From Sphingobium chungbukense (GTDB taxonomy: Bacteria > Pseudomonadota > Alphaproteobacteria > Sphingomonadales > Sphingomonadaceae): DNA of 64,000 bases. The stretch is taken from NCBI RefSeq assembly GCF_001005725.1, contig NZ_LBIC01000006.1:62001-126000 (forward strand), in the 5' to 3' direction. Below, piece after piece: positions 24,039 to 33,625 of this stretch (its first letter is position 1; every line of letters begins with the position of its first letter). The notes under the pieces are model-generated. The model had not been told where the DNA came from. It did not search any database and saw nothing but the letters and a program-made list of their open reading frames with translations. A program made the translations under genes and the position numbers.

Positions 24039-24836
24039 TCAAGATCCGTCTGCACAAACCCAGGCATTGCTCGCCAAAACCGCATCGGGCCGCGCCAATA
24101 CCACCAGCGGCAAGCCTGCCGAAGCCGCCCGCTCCGCTGCCAACCGCGTCGGTGCGGAAATCGTCACCAGCAACGGACAGTCGGCCAATACCGCCTTCTC
24201 GACCAGCTCATAGGAACAGCGCGAAGACAGCAATGCAAAGCCGCCCTGCCAATCGAGCCCTCGACGCCACATCGCCCCGATCAGCTTGTCGAAGGCATTA
24301 TGCCTTCCGACATCCTCTCGGGCCAGCAGGATCGTCCCTTCGGCCGTCGCCAATGCTGCCGCATGGGCTGCGCCGGTTCGCGCGTTGAGCGGCTGGAAAT
24401 CCTTGAGATGCTCCAGCGCCCGGAATATCGCAGCTCCGTCAGCGCGCGATCGCGTCGTCACGGACGGCAGGGGCCGGATCGCCTGCTCCAGATTCTCGAC
24501 CCCGCAAATCCCGCAGGAGGACTCCGATGCCCGATGGCGTACCCGGCTCAGCAATGCTTCCGTTCGCCCTTCCGGCAAGGTCGCACGCGCAACGATGCCG
24601 TGCTCCATAGGATAGGCGTCGACATCGAACGGCGCATCCTCCCGACCTATCAACCGCTCCGCAAGCGCAAAACCCAGCACCAATTCTTCGACATCCGTGG
24701 GGGTCGCCATCAATACGGCATAACCGATGCCGTTGAATTCGATCGCGACCGGCACCTCCTCCGCCAGTTCGCGGGTCACGGGCCCGCCCCCGCCGTTCGG
24801 CTTCAACTGCGTGAATGGAAAGGCCGGTTGCGTCAA
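24039..24836 (-). CDS. fdhD: Formate dehydrogenase accessory sulfurtransferase FdhD
   Basis: The protein has 265 residues. It carries the FdhD signatures: LAEEVPVAIEFNGIGYAVLM, DVEELVLGFALAERLI, the sulfur-carrying CxxC in SESSCGICGVENLEQ, ARTGAAHAAALA, REDVGRHNAFDKLIGA and FALLSSRCSYELVEKA. FdhD passes sulfur from IscS to the molybdenum cofactor, which activates formate dehydrogenase. The start is a TTG that overlaps the fdsD stop (TTGA), so it is translationally coupled as the last gene of the fds operon. Confidence 0.95.
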   Translation of the reverse strand: MTQPAFPFTQLKPNGGGGPVTRELAEEVPVAIEFNGIGYAVLMATPTDVEELVLGFALAERLIGREDAPFDVDAYPMEHGIVARATLPEGRTEALLSRVRHRASESSCGICGVENLEQAIRPLPSVTTRSRADGAAIFRALEHLKDFQPLNARTGAAHAAALATAEGTILLAREDVGRHNAFDKLIGAMWRRGLDWQGGFALLSSRCSYELVEKAVLADCPLLVTISAPTRLAAERAASAGLPLVVLARPDAVLASNAWVCADGS

Positions 24837-25069
24837 GGGACCGAGATCCGGCCGACGGCAGCCGCCGCAATCGCCGAAAATTGTTCCGGCCGGGTCCGCG
24901 TCAATGCCAGAATATGCTGTTTCATGGCCGGATCCCAGAAATCCCGGATATGGTCAGCGGTCGTCGTCACCGCCTCCTCCTCGCCTAGTGCCGCGACATT
25001 GCGCGCGATCTGGTTGACCATGTAGATCAGTCGATCCTCGGTCGACATGACATGATTTTCATCGCTCAT
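24833..25069 (-). CDS. fdsD: NAD-dependent formate dehydrogenase subunit delta
   Basis: The protein has 78 residues from ATG 25069, ten bases after the alpha-subunit stop. It matches the FdsD family: STEDRLIYMVNQIARNVAAL, DHIRDFWDPAMKQHIL and a short Ala-rich tail. FdsD is a small subunit needed for assembly and activity of soluble NAD-dependent formate dehydrogenases. Order fdsG-fdsB-fdsA-fdsD-fdhD is retained with overlaps or minimal gaps. Confidence 0.92.
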   Translation of the reverse strand: MSDENHVMSTEDRLIYMVNQIARNVAALGEEEAVTTTADHIRDFWDPAMKQHILALTRTRPEQFSAIAAAAVGRISVP

Positions 25070-25079
25070 GCGCCCGATC

Positions 25080-27941
25080 CTATTCGGCTGCTTCCAACGG
25101 CGCAATCCGCCTGCTGTGCCGCGCCTGTTCGGCATAGTCGCGCTGCCAGTCGCTCGGTCCGTTGGAGGGCATGACCTGCACGGCCGTCACCTTATATTCG
25201 GGGCAGTTTGTGGCCCAATCCGAATAGTCCGTGGTGATGACATTGGCCTGCGTATCGGGATGGTGGAAGGTCGTATAGACAACGCCCGGCGCCACCCGCT
25301 CCGTGATCAGCGCGCGCAGGCTCGTTTCGCCTGCCCGGCTCCTGAGCGACACCCAGTCGCCATCCTTGATCCCCCGATTTTCCGCATCGGTAGGGTGGAT
25401 TTCCAGCCGGTCCTCCGGATGCCAGGCTTCGTTCGCCGTCCGTCGTGTCTGTGCGCCGACATTATATTGGCTGAGGATACGCCCGGTGGTCAGCAGCAGC
25501 GGGAAGCGCGGCCCCGTCTTCTCGTCGGTCGGCACATAGTCGGTGACGACGAACTTGCCCTTGCCGCGCACGAAACCGTCGATATGCATGGTCGGCGTCC
25601 CGTCCGGCGCAGCCTCATTGGCCGGCCATTGCAATGATCCTTCCACGTCTAGCCGGTCATAATGCACGCCCGCGAAGGTCGGGGTCAGCGCAGCGATCTC
25701 GTCCATGATCTGGGAGGGGTGGTCGTAGGTCCAGCCAAGGCCCATGGCGTTGGCCACCGACTGCACGATCTCCCAGTCCGCATAACCGTTTATCGGCGCC
25801 ATCACCTTGCGCACGCGCTGGATACGCCGTTCGGCATTGGTGAAGGTCCCATCCTTCTCCAGAAAGGTCGAGCCCGGCAGGAAGACATGGGCATAGTTGG
25901 CGGTTTCGTTCAGAAACAAATCCTGCACGACCACGCATTCCATCGCCGCAAGACCCGCCGCGACATGATGGGTGTTGGGGTCGGATTGAAGAATATCCTC
26001 GCCCTGGATGAAGATGCCTTTGAACGTCCCGTCGGTTGCGGCATCCAGCATATTGGGGATGCGCAAACCCGGTTCGGCATCGAGCGGCACGCCCCAGGCC
26101 TTTTCGAACATCGACCGAGTCGTATCGTCGGACACATGGCGATAGCCCGAAAATTCATGCGGGAAGCTGCCCATGTCGCAGGCGCCCTGCACATTATTCT
26201 GCCCGCGCAGGGGGTTCACGCCAACACCCTCGCGTCCGATATTGCCGGTCGCCATGGCAAGGTTCGCGATCGCCATCACGGTCGAACTGCCCTGGCTGTG
26301 CTCGGTGACGCCCAGACCATAATAGATCGCGCCATTACCGCCAGTCGCATAGAGTCGGGCTGCCGCGCGCACTTCCTCCGCCTTCACGCCGGTCAGCGGC
26401 TCGATCGCTTCGGGCGAACGGCTGGGCTCTGCCACAAAGGCTGCCCAGTCCATGAATTCATCCCAGTCGCAACGTTCCCGGATAAAGGCTTCATCGAAGA
26501 GATTTTCCGTGACGATCACATGCGCCATCGCCGTCAGCATGGCGACGTTGGTGCCGGGCCGCAGCGGCAGATGATGATCGGCCTCCACATGGGGTGATTT
26601 CACCAGATCGATCCGGCGCGGATCGATGACGATGAGCTTCGCGCCCGGTTTTCCATCTTTGGGCCGCAGCCGCTTCTTCATCCGGCTGGCGAAGACGGGA
26701 TGCCCGTCCGTCGGGTTCGCGCCGATCACCAGGATGACATCGGCCTGCATCACGCTGTCGAAATCCTGCGTTCCCGCCGAAGTGCCGAAGGTCGTCTTCA
26801 ACCCATAGCCCGTCGGAGAGTGGCAGACGCGCGCGCAGGTATCGACATTGTTGTTGCCGAACCCCTGGCGGATCAGCTTCTGGACGAGGAACGTCTCCTC
26901 ATTGGTGCAACGGCTCGACGTGATCCCGCCGATGCTCCGCGTCCCGTATTTCGACTGGATGCGTTTGAACTCGCTGGCGGTATGGGCAATCGCCTCCTCC
27001 CACGACACCTCGCGCCAGGGTTCCTCCACCGACGCGCGGATCATCGGGTTCAGGATGCGGTCGCGATGCTGGGCATAGCCCCAGGCGAAGCGGCCCTTGA
27101 CGCAGCTATGCCCGCGATTGGCCTTGCCGTCCTTCCACGGCACCATGCGAACCAGTTCCTCGCCCCGCATCTCTGCGCGGAAGGTGCAGCCGACACCGCA
27201 ATAGGCGCAGGTGGTGACGACCGCCCGATCCGGCGTCCCGACCTCCACCACCTTCTTCTCGGTCAGCGTCGCGGTCGGGCAAGCCCGGACGCAGGCGCCG
27301 CAGGACACGCATTCGGACGACAGGAAATCCTGCCCCTGGCTTGGCGAGACCTTGGAATCGAAGCCGCGCCCCTCGATGGTCAGCGCGAACGTCCCCTGCA
27401 CCTCGTCGCAGGCCCGCACGCAGCGCGAGCAGACGATGCACTTGCTCGGATCGAAATCGAAATAGGGGTTCGACTGGTCCTTCGCCTGTCCCATATTGGT
27501 GGCGCCGTCATAGCCGTAGCGGACATCACGCAACCCCACCGCCCCGGCCTGATCCTGCAACTCGCAATCGCCATTGGCTGGGCAGGTCAGGCAGTCGAGC
27601 GGATGGTCGGAGATATACAGCTCCATCACCCCGCGCCGGAGCTGCTTCAGCCGTTCGCTCTGCGTGCGGACCACCATGCCCTCGGCAATCGGCGTGGTGC
27701 AGGAAGCGGGGTAGCCGTTGCGGCCTTCCACCTCGACCAGGCAGAGACGGCAGGAACCGAAACTCTCCACATTGTCGGTCGCGCACAGCTTGGGGATCGA
27801 GCAGCCGGTCAGCGATGCTGCGCGCATGATCGACGTGCCCTCCGGCATCGTTACCGTGTCGCCATCGATGGTCAGGGTCACGCTCTTGCCCGTGGCAATG
27901 GCGGGTGGCGTCCCATGATCGGTTTCGCGCGTATAGGTCAT
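25080..27941 (-). CDS. fdsA: NAD-dependent formate dehydrogenase subunit alpha (molybdoprotein)
   Basis: The protein has 953 residues from ATG 27941, which overlaps the fdsB stop (ATGA). The N-terminal [2Fe-2S] domain has CSIPKLCATDNVESFGSC. A NuoG-like region with HPLDCLTCPANGDCELQ and two [4Fe-4S] motifs (CIVCSRCVRAC, CVSCGACVRACP) follows. The molybdopterin domain begins with CAYCGVGC. The catalytic segment NNVDTCARVCHSPT carries Cys rather than selenocysteine. The C-terminal molydopterin-binding part includes GRILSQYNVGAQTRRT. The enzyme oxidises formate to CO2 and feeds electrons to the flavoprotein subunit. Confidence 0.96.
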   Translation of the reverse strand: MTYTRETDHGTPPAIATGKSVTLTIDGDTVTMPEGTSIMRAASLTGCSIPKLCATDNVESFGSCRLCLVEVEGRNGYPASCTTPIAEGMVVRTQSERLKQLRRGVMELYISDHPLDCLTCPANGDCELQDQAGAVGLRDVRYGYDGATNMGQAKDQSNPYFDFDPSKCIVCSRCVRACDEVQGTFALTIEGRGFDSKVSPSQGQDFLSSECVSCGACVRACPTATLTEKKVVEVGTPDRAVVTTCAYCGVGCTFRAEMRGEELVRMVPWKDGKANRGHSCVKGRFAWGYAQHRDRILNPMIRASVEEPWREVSWEEAIAHTASEFKRIQSKYGTRSIGGITSSRCTNEETFLVQKLIRQGFGNNNVDTCARVCHSPTGYGLKTTFGTSAGTQDFDSVMQADVILVIGANPTDGHPVFASRMKKRLRPKDGKPGAKLIVIDPRRIDLVKSPHVEADHHLPLRPGTNVAMLTAMAHVIVTENLFDEAFIRERCDWDEFMDWAAFVAEPSRSPEAIEPLTGVKAEEVRAAARLYATGGNGAIYYGLGVTEHSQGSSTVMAIANLAMATGNIGREGVGVNPLRGQNNVQGACDMGSFPHEFSGYRHVSDDTTRSMFEKAWGVPLDAEPGLRIPNMLDAATDGTFKGIFIQGEDILQSDPNTHHVAAGLAAMECVVVQDLFLNETANYAHVFLPGSTFLEKDGTFTNAERRIQRVRKVMAPINGYADWEIVQSVANAMGLGWTYDHPSQIMDEIAALTPTFAGVHYDRLDVEGSLQWPANEAAPDGTPTMHIDGFVRGKGKFVVTDYVPTDEKTGPRFPLLLTTGRILSQYNVGAQTRRTANEAWHPEDRLEIHPTDAENRGIKDGDWVSLRSRAGETSLRALITERVAPGVVYTTFHHPDTQANVITTDYSDWATNCPEYKVTAVQVMPSNGPSDWQRDYAEQARHSRRIAPLEAAE

Positions 27942-29515
27942 TCCGCAGCTTCCTTCACTGGAGCCGGAGCCCCAAAATCCTCGGGGAAATGGTCGAGTGC
28001 GCTCAACACCGGATAAGGTGTGAAGCCGCCCAGAGCGCAGAGCGATCCGTATTTCATCGTGTCGCACAGGTCGCGGAGCAGAGCGGTTTGCGCTTCCGGT
28101 CCGGTGTTGATCCGCGAAGGTGATCGCGAATTGAGCGCCTTTTTCAGAAAGGGTCCGACGGGAGGATCGGCCGGTGGCGGAGTGGTGTTGCGGGCGGCGA
28201 TGATCCGGTCCATGACCTCGACCCCGCGCGTCGATCCTATTCGGCAAGGGGTGCATTTGCCGCAGCTTTCGACCGCGCAGAATTCCATGGCGAAGCGCGC
28301 CATATGGGCCATGTCGACCGTGTCGTCGAAGACGGTGATCCCGGCATGGCCGATCAATCCGCCCGCCTGGGCAAAGGCCTCATAGTCGAAGGGCAGGTCG
28401 AACATCGAGGGCGGGAAATAGGCGCCCAAAGGTCCGCCCACCTGCACCGCGCGGACCGGACGCCCGCTGGCGGTGCCGCCGCCGATGCCATTCACCAGTT
28501 CGCCGAGCGTGATGCCGAAGCCGATCTCATAGAGGCCGCCATGCTTCACATTGCCCGCAAGCTGTACCGGCATGGTTCCGCGCGACCGGCCGAAGCCGAC
28601 CGCCGCATAGGCCTGCGCCCCTTCAGACAAGATGAAAGGAACGGCCGCCAAGCTCAGGACATTGTTGATGACGGTCGGCTGACCGAACAGGCCCGCCAGC
28701 GCCGGCAGGGGCGGCTTGGCACGCACCTGTCCGCGCTTGCCCTCGATGCTGTCGAGCAGCGCCGTTTCCTCGCCGCAGACATAGGCGCCCGCCCCGACCC
28801 GCACTTCCAGGGTGAAGGGCGCGATGCGCAGGGCGGACAGTTCGATCGCCTCCTGCATGGTGGCGATCGCAAAGGGATATTCGCTGCGGATATAGATATA
28901 GCCATGATATGCCCCCACGGCATGCCCGGCGATCGCCATCCCCTCGATCAGGCAGAGGGGATCGCCCTCCATCAGCATCCGGTCGGCGAAGGTTCCACTG
29001 TCGCCTTCATCGGCATTGCAGACGATGAACTTCGCATCCGACGCCGCATCCAGCACGGTCTGCCATTTGATCCCGGTCGGAAAGCCGGCCCCGCCACGCC
29101 CGCGCAGGCCCGAAGCCTTGACCGCATCCACCACCGCCTGGGGCGCCATCGCCCGCGCCGCGTCCAGCCCGCGCCAGCCGCCATGCGCGGCATAATCCGC
29201 CATGTCCAGCGGATCGATCACGCCGCAGCGGGCGAAGGTGAAACGCTGCTGCCCCGCGAAAAAGGGCAAGGCCGCCACATCGCCCAGCCGCGCCGCATGG
29301 CTGCCGTCCAGCACCGCCGCGACATCGCCCGGCCCGACCGGTCCATAGCCGATCCGCGTCCCGTCCTGCTCCACCTCCACCAGTGGTTCGATGGAAAACA
29401 GGCCCCGGCTGCCGGTGCGCACGACCTCGCACCCGGCCGCTTCGAACGCGCGCGCCACGTCATCCGCGCCCAGGGCGACCGAAGCCATGTCCCGGCTGAC
29501 ATAAATACGCGTCAT
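27938..29515 (-). CDS. fdsB: NAD-dependent formate dehydrogenase subunit beta (flavoprotein)
   Basis: The protein has 525 residues from ATG 29515, overlapping the fdsG stop (ATGA). It is NuoF-like with an N-terminal thioredoxin-like extension. The NAD and FMN sites are visible: GLRGRGGAGFPTGIKW, FIVCNADEGDSGTFADR and GAGAYVCGEETALLDSIEG. The C-terminal [4Fe-4S] site is ESCGKCTPCRIG. It transfers electrons from the Fe-S chain of FdsA to NAD through FMN. Confidence 0.96.
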   Translation of the reverse strand: MTRIYVSRDMASVALGADDVARAFEAAGCEVVRTGSRGLFSIEPLVEVEQDGTRIGYGPVGPGDVAAVLDGSHAARLGDVAALPFFAGQQRFTFARCGVIDPLDMADYAAHGGWRGLDAARAMAPQAVVDAVKASGLRGRGGAGFPTGIKWQTVLDAASDAKFIVCNADEGDSGTFADRMLMEGDPLCLIEGMAIAGHAVGAYHGYIYIRSEYPFAIATMQEAIELSALRIAPFTLEVRVGAGAYVCGEETALLDSIEGKRGQVRAKPPLPALAGLFGQPTVINNVLSLAAVPFILSEGAQAYAAVGFGRSRGTMPVQLAGNVKHGGLYEIGFGITLGELVNGIGGGTASGRPVRAVQVGGPLGAYFPPSMFDLPFDYEAFAQAGGLIGHAGITVFDDTVDMAHMARFAMEFCAVESCGKCTPCRIGSTRGVEVMDRIIAARNTTPPPADPPVGPFLKKALNSRSPSRINTGPEAQTALLRDLCDTMKYGSLCALGGFTPYPVLSALDHFPEDFGAPAPVKEAAE

Positions 29516-30000
29516 GCCGCAATCTCCCGTGCGATCCGGTCCAGCGCGGCGGCATCGACCCGCGCCACGGGCCGCCCGTCGACCAGCGCATTCGGCCCGA
29601 CCGCGCAAAGCCCCAGGCAATAGACCGGCTCCAGCGTCACCTGCCCGTCACGCCGGGTTTCACCCATCGCGACGCCCAGCCGATCGGCCGCCGCCGCCTC
29701 CATCGCCGCGCCACCCCGCGCCTGGCAGCTTTCCGCCCGGCACAGTTTCACCACATGCCGCCCGGCAGGCGCCCGCCGGAAATCATGGTAGAAGGTGACG
29801 ACCCCATGCACGTCGGCACGGCTCAGGTTCAGCGCAGCGGCGATCGCGGGCACGGCCATGTCATCGACATAGCCTATCTCTTCCTGCAACCAGTGGAGCA
29901 GCGGCAACAGCCTGTCGCGCGTGCGCCCATGCGCGCTCGCCCAATCCTCCACCAACCGCGCCATATCCTCGGCGCCGATACCCTGCTGCATCCGTTTCAT
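29512..30000 (-). CDS. fdsG: NAD-dependent formate dehydrogenase subunit gamma
   Basis: The protein has 162 residues. It is NuoE-like: a helical N-terminus (LLPLLHWLQEEIGYVDDMAV, ALNLSRADVHGVVTFYHDF) and a thioredoxin-like [2Fe-2S] domain with cysteines in KLCRAESCQARG and VYCLGLCAVGPNALVDG. ATG 30000 follows GGAAAGA. It is the first gene of the fds operon; a 37-base hairpin/operator-like inverted repeat lies 68-104 bases upstream. Confidence 0.95.
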   Translation of the reverse strand: MKRMQQGIGAEDMARLVEDWASAHGRTRDRLLPLLHWLQEEIGYVDDMAVPAIAAALNLSRADVHGVVTFYHDFRRAPAGRHVVKLCRAESCQARGGAAMEAAAADRLGVAMGETRRDGQVTLEPVYCLGLCAVGPNALVDGRPVARVDAAALDRIAREIAA

Positions 30001-30067
30001 TCTTTCCGAGCATTGTCTTTTCGCGCGTCATGCTGCGCCCGGCCACGCCCCGCGTCAAATCGAAGGC

Positions 30068-30104
30068 CGCCATGTTTGATAGAAATCATCTATCAAACAT
30101 GGCG
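30068..30104. promoter_or_regulatory. Long inverted repeat between the Rieske gene and fdsG, candidate LysR-type site
   Basis: Two perfect 16-base arms (30068-30083 and 30089-30104) flank a 5-base loop. At the centre, ATAG-N7-CTAT at 30079-30093 has the form of LysR-type regulator sites. No U-rich tract follows, so an intrinsic terminator is less likely. It is placed to control fdsGBAD-fdhD. Confidence 0.5.
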
Positions 30105-30111
30105 CGCCGGA

Positions 30112-30480
30112 TCAGCGCTCGCTCGTGACGATCATGCCATCTTCGACCTTCACCGGCCAAGGCGTCAGCCCCGCCCCCGCGCAAGGCCCGCCGACGCAGG
30201 CGCCGTCGCCAATCCCGAACCGCGCGCCGTGCCAGCTACAGGCGATCAGATCGCCATCGGGCGTCAGATAGTCGTCGAGCCGCTGGGCCAGCGGCAGCCC
30301 CATATGCGGGCAGCGATCGACATAACCGTGCACCGCCCCTCCCCTGCGCACGACAAAGCCATGGAAGCGCCCTGCCCGCATCCGGATCACGAAATTGCGC
30401 GCGCTGCCGTCCGCGATGCTGTCGAGCGCCGCCAGGCGCACTCCCGCAGGCGTGGCGCTCAGCCGCGCCTCCTCGCTCAT
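30112..30480 (-). CDS. Rieske [2Fe-2S] ferredoxin-like protein
   Basis: The protein has 122 residues from ATG 30480, overlapping the fahA stop (ATGA). It is a single Rieske domain with CPHMG and CSWHGARF ligands (C-x-H and C-x2-H) and the surrounding VIRMRAGRFHGFVVRRGG and HGYVDRCPHMGLPLAQRL. A pair of extra cysteines lies in ACVGGPCAG. It is third in the hmgA-fahA run; similar small Rieske proteins occur next to homogentisate genes in sphingomonads and other alphaproteobacteria, but its electron partner is not known. Confidence 0.85.
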   Translation of the reverse strand: MSEEARLSATPAGVRLAALDSIADGSARNFVIRMRAGRFHGFVVRRGGAVHGYVDRCPHMGLPLAQRLDDYLTPDGDLIACSWHGARFGIGDGACVGGPCAGAGLTPWPVKVEDGMIVTSER

Positions 30481-31778
30481 CGCGCCGGCTCGATCACCGC
30501 GCGGCATTCGCCAAAGCCGATCGAGACATAGCCGTCCGCTTTCGCCACGGCCTTCAGCGCCAGTTCGTCGCCATCCTCCAGGAAGGCGCGTTCCTCGCCG
30601 GTCGGCAGGCTGATCCGGACCTTGCCGCCTTCGGTGAGTTCCATCAGGCTGCCATAGCCGTCCCGCGTCGCCGCCGACAGGGTCCCCGTCCCCAGCAGGT
30701 CGCCGGGATTGAGGTTGCATCCGTTGGAGGCATGGTGGGTCACGATCTGCTGCGCGGTCCAGTACATGCTGGACGCCGGGCCGTGCGACAGGCGCAGTGG
30801 GGCCAGACCCCTCTCCCGCATCGCCGCGCTGGACAAGGTGACTTCCAGATCGACGGACAGCGCGCCGCGTGCCTGATCGTCCTCATCCCAGAGATAGGGC
30901 AAGGGTTGCGGATCGCCCTCCGGCCGGGCGGGCTGGGCGATGCGGAAGGGCGCCATCGCCTCCGCCGTCACCACCCAGGGGGAGATGGTCGAGTGGAAAT
31001 TCTTGGCGAGGAACGGCCCCAGGGGCACATATTCCCACGCCTGGAAATCGCGCGCCGACCAGTCGTTGAGCAGACAGAAGCCCGCAATATGGTCCACAGC
31101 CTCGCCGATCGGCACGGTGTCGCCCAGCGCATTGCCCGCGCCGATCCAGATGCCCAGTTCCAGCTCATAGTCCAGCCGCTGGCTTGGCCCGACCGTCGGC
31201 GCGTCGGCGTCCGGCGCCTTGCGCTGACCGCTCGGCCGCACCACCGGCACGCCCGAAGGCCGGATCGACGACGCCCGCCCATGATAGCCGATCGGCACAT
31301 ATTTATAATTGGGCAGCAGCGGATTGTCAGGCCGGAACAGCTTGCCGATATTGGTGGCGTGATGGATGCCGACATAGAAATCGGTATAGTCGCCGATCGC
31401 GGCGGGCAGGTGCATTTCGCAGTCCGCCGCGCGATGCAGCAGCGGTTCGATGACGGCCCGCTGCGTCGCATCGCTCAGCAGATCGCTCAACCGCCGGCGC
31501 AGCGCCGCCCGGTCCTGCGCGGGCAGCGCCATCAGGGCATTGAGCGTGCTCCCGCCCAGGGCCGCCGCCGCCTTTTCCGGCAGAAGCCCGGCCTTAGCCG
31601 CGCCCTTCAGGTCCCATATCCAGTCGCCGATCGCCACCCCGGCCCGTACCTCGCCTCCAAACGGCGCGAAAATCCCATAGGGCAGGTTCTGCACCGGGAA
31701 GTCGGGATGCCCATCAGCCCCCCCGACCCAGCTCGACCGCGCCGGATCATGGGTTTCGTCCATCTGCGGAAAAGTCAT
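30477..31778 (-). CDS. fahA: Fumarylacetoacetase
   Basis: The protein has 433 residues from ATG 31778, overlapping the hmgA stop (ATGA). It matches bacterial fumarylacetoacetase: [13 protein letters not shown] at the N-terminus, [36 protein letters not shown] (catalytic His), [15 protein letters not shown] (metal Glu), [20 protein letters not shown] and [12 protein letters not shown]. It cleaves fumarylacetoacetate to fumarate and acetoacetate, the last step of the homogentisate route. Confidence 0.96.
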   Translation of the reverse strand: MTFPQMDETHDPARSSWVGGADGHPDFPVQNLPYGIFAPFGGEVRAGVAIGDWIWDLKGAAKAGLLPEKAAAALGGSTLNALMALPAQDRAALRRRLSDLLSDATQRAVIEPLLHRAADCEMHLPAAIGDYTDFYVGIHHATNIGKLFRPDNPLLPNYKYVPIGYHGRASSIRPSGVPVVRPSGQRKAPDADAPTVGPSQRLDYELELGIWIGAGNALGDTVPIGEAVDHIAGFCLLNDWSARDFQAWEYVPLGPFLAKNFHSTISPWVVTAEAMAPFRIAQPARPEGDPQPLPYLWDEDDQARGALSVDLEVTLSSAAMRERGLAPLRLSHGPASSMYWTAQQIVTHHASNGCNLNPGDLLGTGTLSAATRDGYGSLMELTEGGKVRISLPTGEERAFLEDGDELALKAVAKADGYVSIGFGECRAVIEPAR

Positions 31779-33088
31779 GCCTCGTCCCCCTTCGGCAATT
31801 GCGCCTTCTGAAAGCCCGACCAGCAATCATCGTAATCGAGCTGGCCAAGCGGCGTTTCCATCGCGAACCGCGTCGGATGGAAGACGAAGCGGCTTTCGAA
31901 CATGAAGGCCATGGTATCGGCGATCCTGTGCGGTTTCAGCTCCGCCCCGACGGCGCCCTCATAACTTGCCTTGTCCGGCCCATGTCCCGACATGCAATTG
32001 TGGAGGGAAGCCCCGCCCGGCGCGAAGCCGCCCGCCTTGGCATCATAGACGCCGTGGATCAGGCCCATGAACTCGCTCATCACATTGCGGTGAAACCATG
32101 GCGGGCGAAATGTATCCTCCGCCACCATCCAGCGCGGCGGAAAGATCACGAAATCGCAATTGGCCGTCCCCGCCCGTCCGCTGGGGGACGTGAGCACGGT
32201 GAAGATCGAGGGATCGGGATGGTCGTAGCTGACCGTATTGATCGTGTTGAACAGCCGCAGATCATAGCGGCAAGGCGCCAGATTGCCGTGCCAGGCCACG
32301 ACGTCGAAGGGCGAATGGTCCTGGGTCGTCACCCATAGCCGCCCGGCGAATTTCTGGACGATCTCATGGGGGCTGTCATCATCCTCGAACCAGGCGGCCG
32401 GACTTTCGAAATCGCGCGGGTTGGCGAGCCCGTTGGAGCCGATCGGTCCCAGGTCGGGCAGGCGGAACAGGGCGCCGTAATTTTCGCAGACATAGCCCCG
32501 CGCGCTTCCATCGGGCAGTTCCACCTTGAACCGCACGCCGCGCGGGATGAGGGCGATCTGTTCCGGCGTAACCGTCATCACTCCCATTTCCGTGACGATC
32601 CGCAAGGCCCCCTGCTGCGGTACGATCAGCAACTCGCCATCGGCATTATAGAAGGCGCGGCGCTCCATGGACTGGTTCACGGCATAGAGATGCACCGCCA
32701 GCCCCTCGCCACCGCCGGGATCGCCTGCGCCGCAATAGCTGACCAATCCGTCGACGAAATCGGTCGCCTGCCGCGGCATCGGCAGCGGGTCCCAGCGCAG
32801 CCGGTTGGGCGTCGGCGGCACTTCGTCGAAAGGCCCGCTGCGCAGCAGAGTGTCGCTTTCATAAGGGCGGTAGGCCGGATGATTGGCCGCCGGGCGCAGC
32901 CGGTAGAGCCAGCTCCGCCGGTTGTCCGCGCGCGGCGCGGTGAAGGCGGCGCCGGAAAGCTGTTCGGCATAGAGGCCGAAGGGCACATGCTGCGGCGAGT
33001 TGCGCCCTTGCGGCAGCGCGCCCGCCACCGCTTCCGTCACGAAATGATTGCCGAAGCCGGCCATCATCGGATCGATCGTCTTGTCCAC
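31775..33088 (-). CDS. hmgA: Homogentisate 1,2-dioxygenase
   Basis: The protein has 437 residues from GTG 33088, chosen for a GGGAG site 8 bases upstream; ATG 33067 is the next candidate. Family motifs include [56 protein letters not shown] and the iron-ligand region [15 protein letters not shown] and [11 protein letters not shown]. It opens the ring of homogentisate to maleylacetoacetate using O2. It is divergent from a MarR regulator, with two matching palindromic sites in between, and leads the operon hmgA-fahA-Rieske. maiA is encoded 19 kb away. Confidence 0.96.
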   Translation of the reverse strand: MDKTIDPMMAGFGNHFVTEAVAGALPQGRNSPQHVPFGLYAEQLSGAAFTAPRADNRRSWLYRLRPAANHPAYRPYESDTLLRSGPFDEVPPTPNRLRWDPLPMPRQATDFVDGLVSYCGAGDPGGGEGLAVHLYAVNQSMERRAFYNADGELLIVPQQGALRIVTEMGVMTVTPEQIALIPRGVRFKVELPDGSARGYVCENYGALFRLPDLGPIGSNGLANPRDFESPAAWFEDDDSPHEIVQKFAGRLWVTTQDHSPFDVVAWHGNLAPCRYDLRLFNTINTVSYDHPDPSIFTVLTSPSGRAGTANCDFVIFPPRWMVAEDTFRPPWFHRNVMSEFMGLIHGVYDAKAGGFAPGGASLHNCMSGHGPDKASYEGAVGAELKPHRIADTMAFMFESRFVFHPTRFAMETPLGQLDYDDCWSGFQKAQLPKGDEA

Positions 33089-33106
33089 GTCCGGCTGCTC
33101 CCATTT

Positions 33107-33122
33107 GGTATCAATTGTTACC
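33107..33122. promoter_or_regulatory. MarR-type operator 1 in the hmgA/marR divergent promoter
   Basis: GGTATCAATTGTTACC is a near-palindrome (GTAACA/TGATAC arms) 19 bases upstream of the hmgA start. A second copy lies 37 bases away, centre to centre. Sharing of 13 of the 14 core bases indicates a common regulator, most simply the divergent MarR protein. Confidence 0.65.
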
Positions 33123-33143
33123 ACTATAGCGCCTTGCGGAAGA

Positions 33144-33159
33144 AGTATCAAATGTTACT
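33144..33159. promoter_or_regulatory. MarR-type operator 2 in the hmgA/marR divergent promoter
   Basis: AGTATCAAATGTTACT shares the core GTATCAA-W-TGTTAC with operator 1. It lies just before the marR ATG at 33167 and contains the alternative ATG at 33152, so binding would block marR expression as well. Confidence 0.65.
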
Positions 33160-33166
33160 ATTGGCC

Positions 33167-33622
33167 ATGGTCACCAAAGCCCTGCGCCTTGACAGCTTCC
33201 TGCCCTATCGGCTGTCCTTCACCACCGCGCTGTTGAGCGACAGCATCGCGCAAAGCTATGAAACGCTGTTCGGCATCACCATCCCCGAATGGCGGATCAT
33301 CGCCTGGGTCGCGGAAAAGGGCAGCATCACCCAGCAGCAGATCTGCGCCCAGACCCGGATGGACAAGGTGACGGTCAGCCGCGCCGCCATTGCGCTGACC
33401 GAACGAGGCCTGCTGGAGCGCCTGCCCCATGCGGAGGACCGACGTTCCCATCTGCTGGCGCTTACCGCGGAGGGCAAGGCGCTCCATGCCGCGATCGCGC
33501 CCAAGGCGCTGGAGATGGAAAGCCGCGTCTTTTCCCATTTCAGCAAGGCGGAGGTCGACGCTTTCCTGTCCATGCTCCGCAGGATCGACGCGATCGTGCT
33601 GGGCGAGGAAGGCGGCGAGTAA
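33167..33622 (+). CDS. MarR family regulator, probable homogentisate pathway repressor
   Basis: The protein has 151 residues from ATG 33167; ATG 33152 is in frame but lies within operator 2. MarR features are clear: FGITIPEWRIIAWVAEKGSI, TQQQICAQTRMDKVTVSRA (recognition helix) and the wing LLERLPHAEDRRSHLLALTA. It is divergent from hmgA, and two matching operators fill the 78-base gap. HmgR-type repressors of homogentisate operons exist in both IclR and MarR families, so this role is likely but inferred. Confidence 0.88.
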   Translation: MVTKALRLDSFLPYRLSFTTALLSDSIAQSYETLFGITIPEWRIIAWVAEKGSITQQQICAQTRMDKVTVSRAAIALTERGLLERLPHAEDRRSHLLALTAEGKALHAAIAPKALEMESRVFSHFSKAEVDAFLSMLRRIDAIVLGEEGGE

Positions 33623-33625
33623 TCG

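Noticed and set aside
30068..30104. The fds inverted repeat as an FNR box (TTGAT...ATCAA)
   Set aside because: The half-sites are 11 bases apart instead of 4, so FNR spacing is not met.
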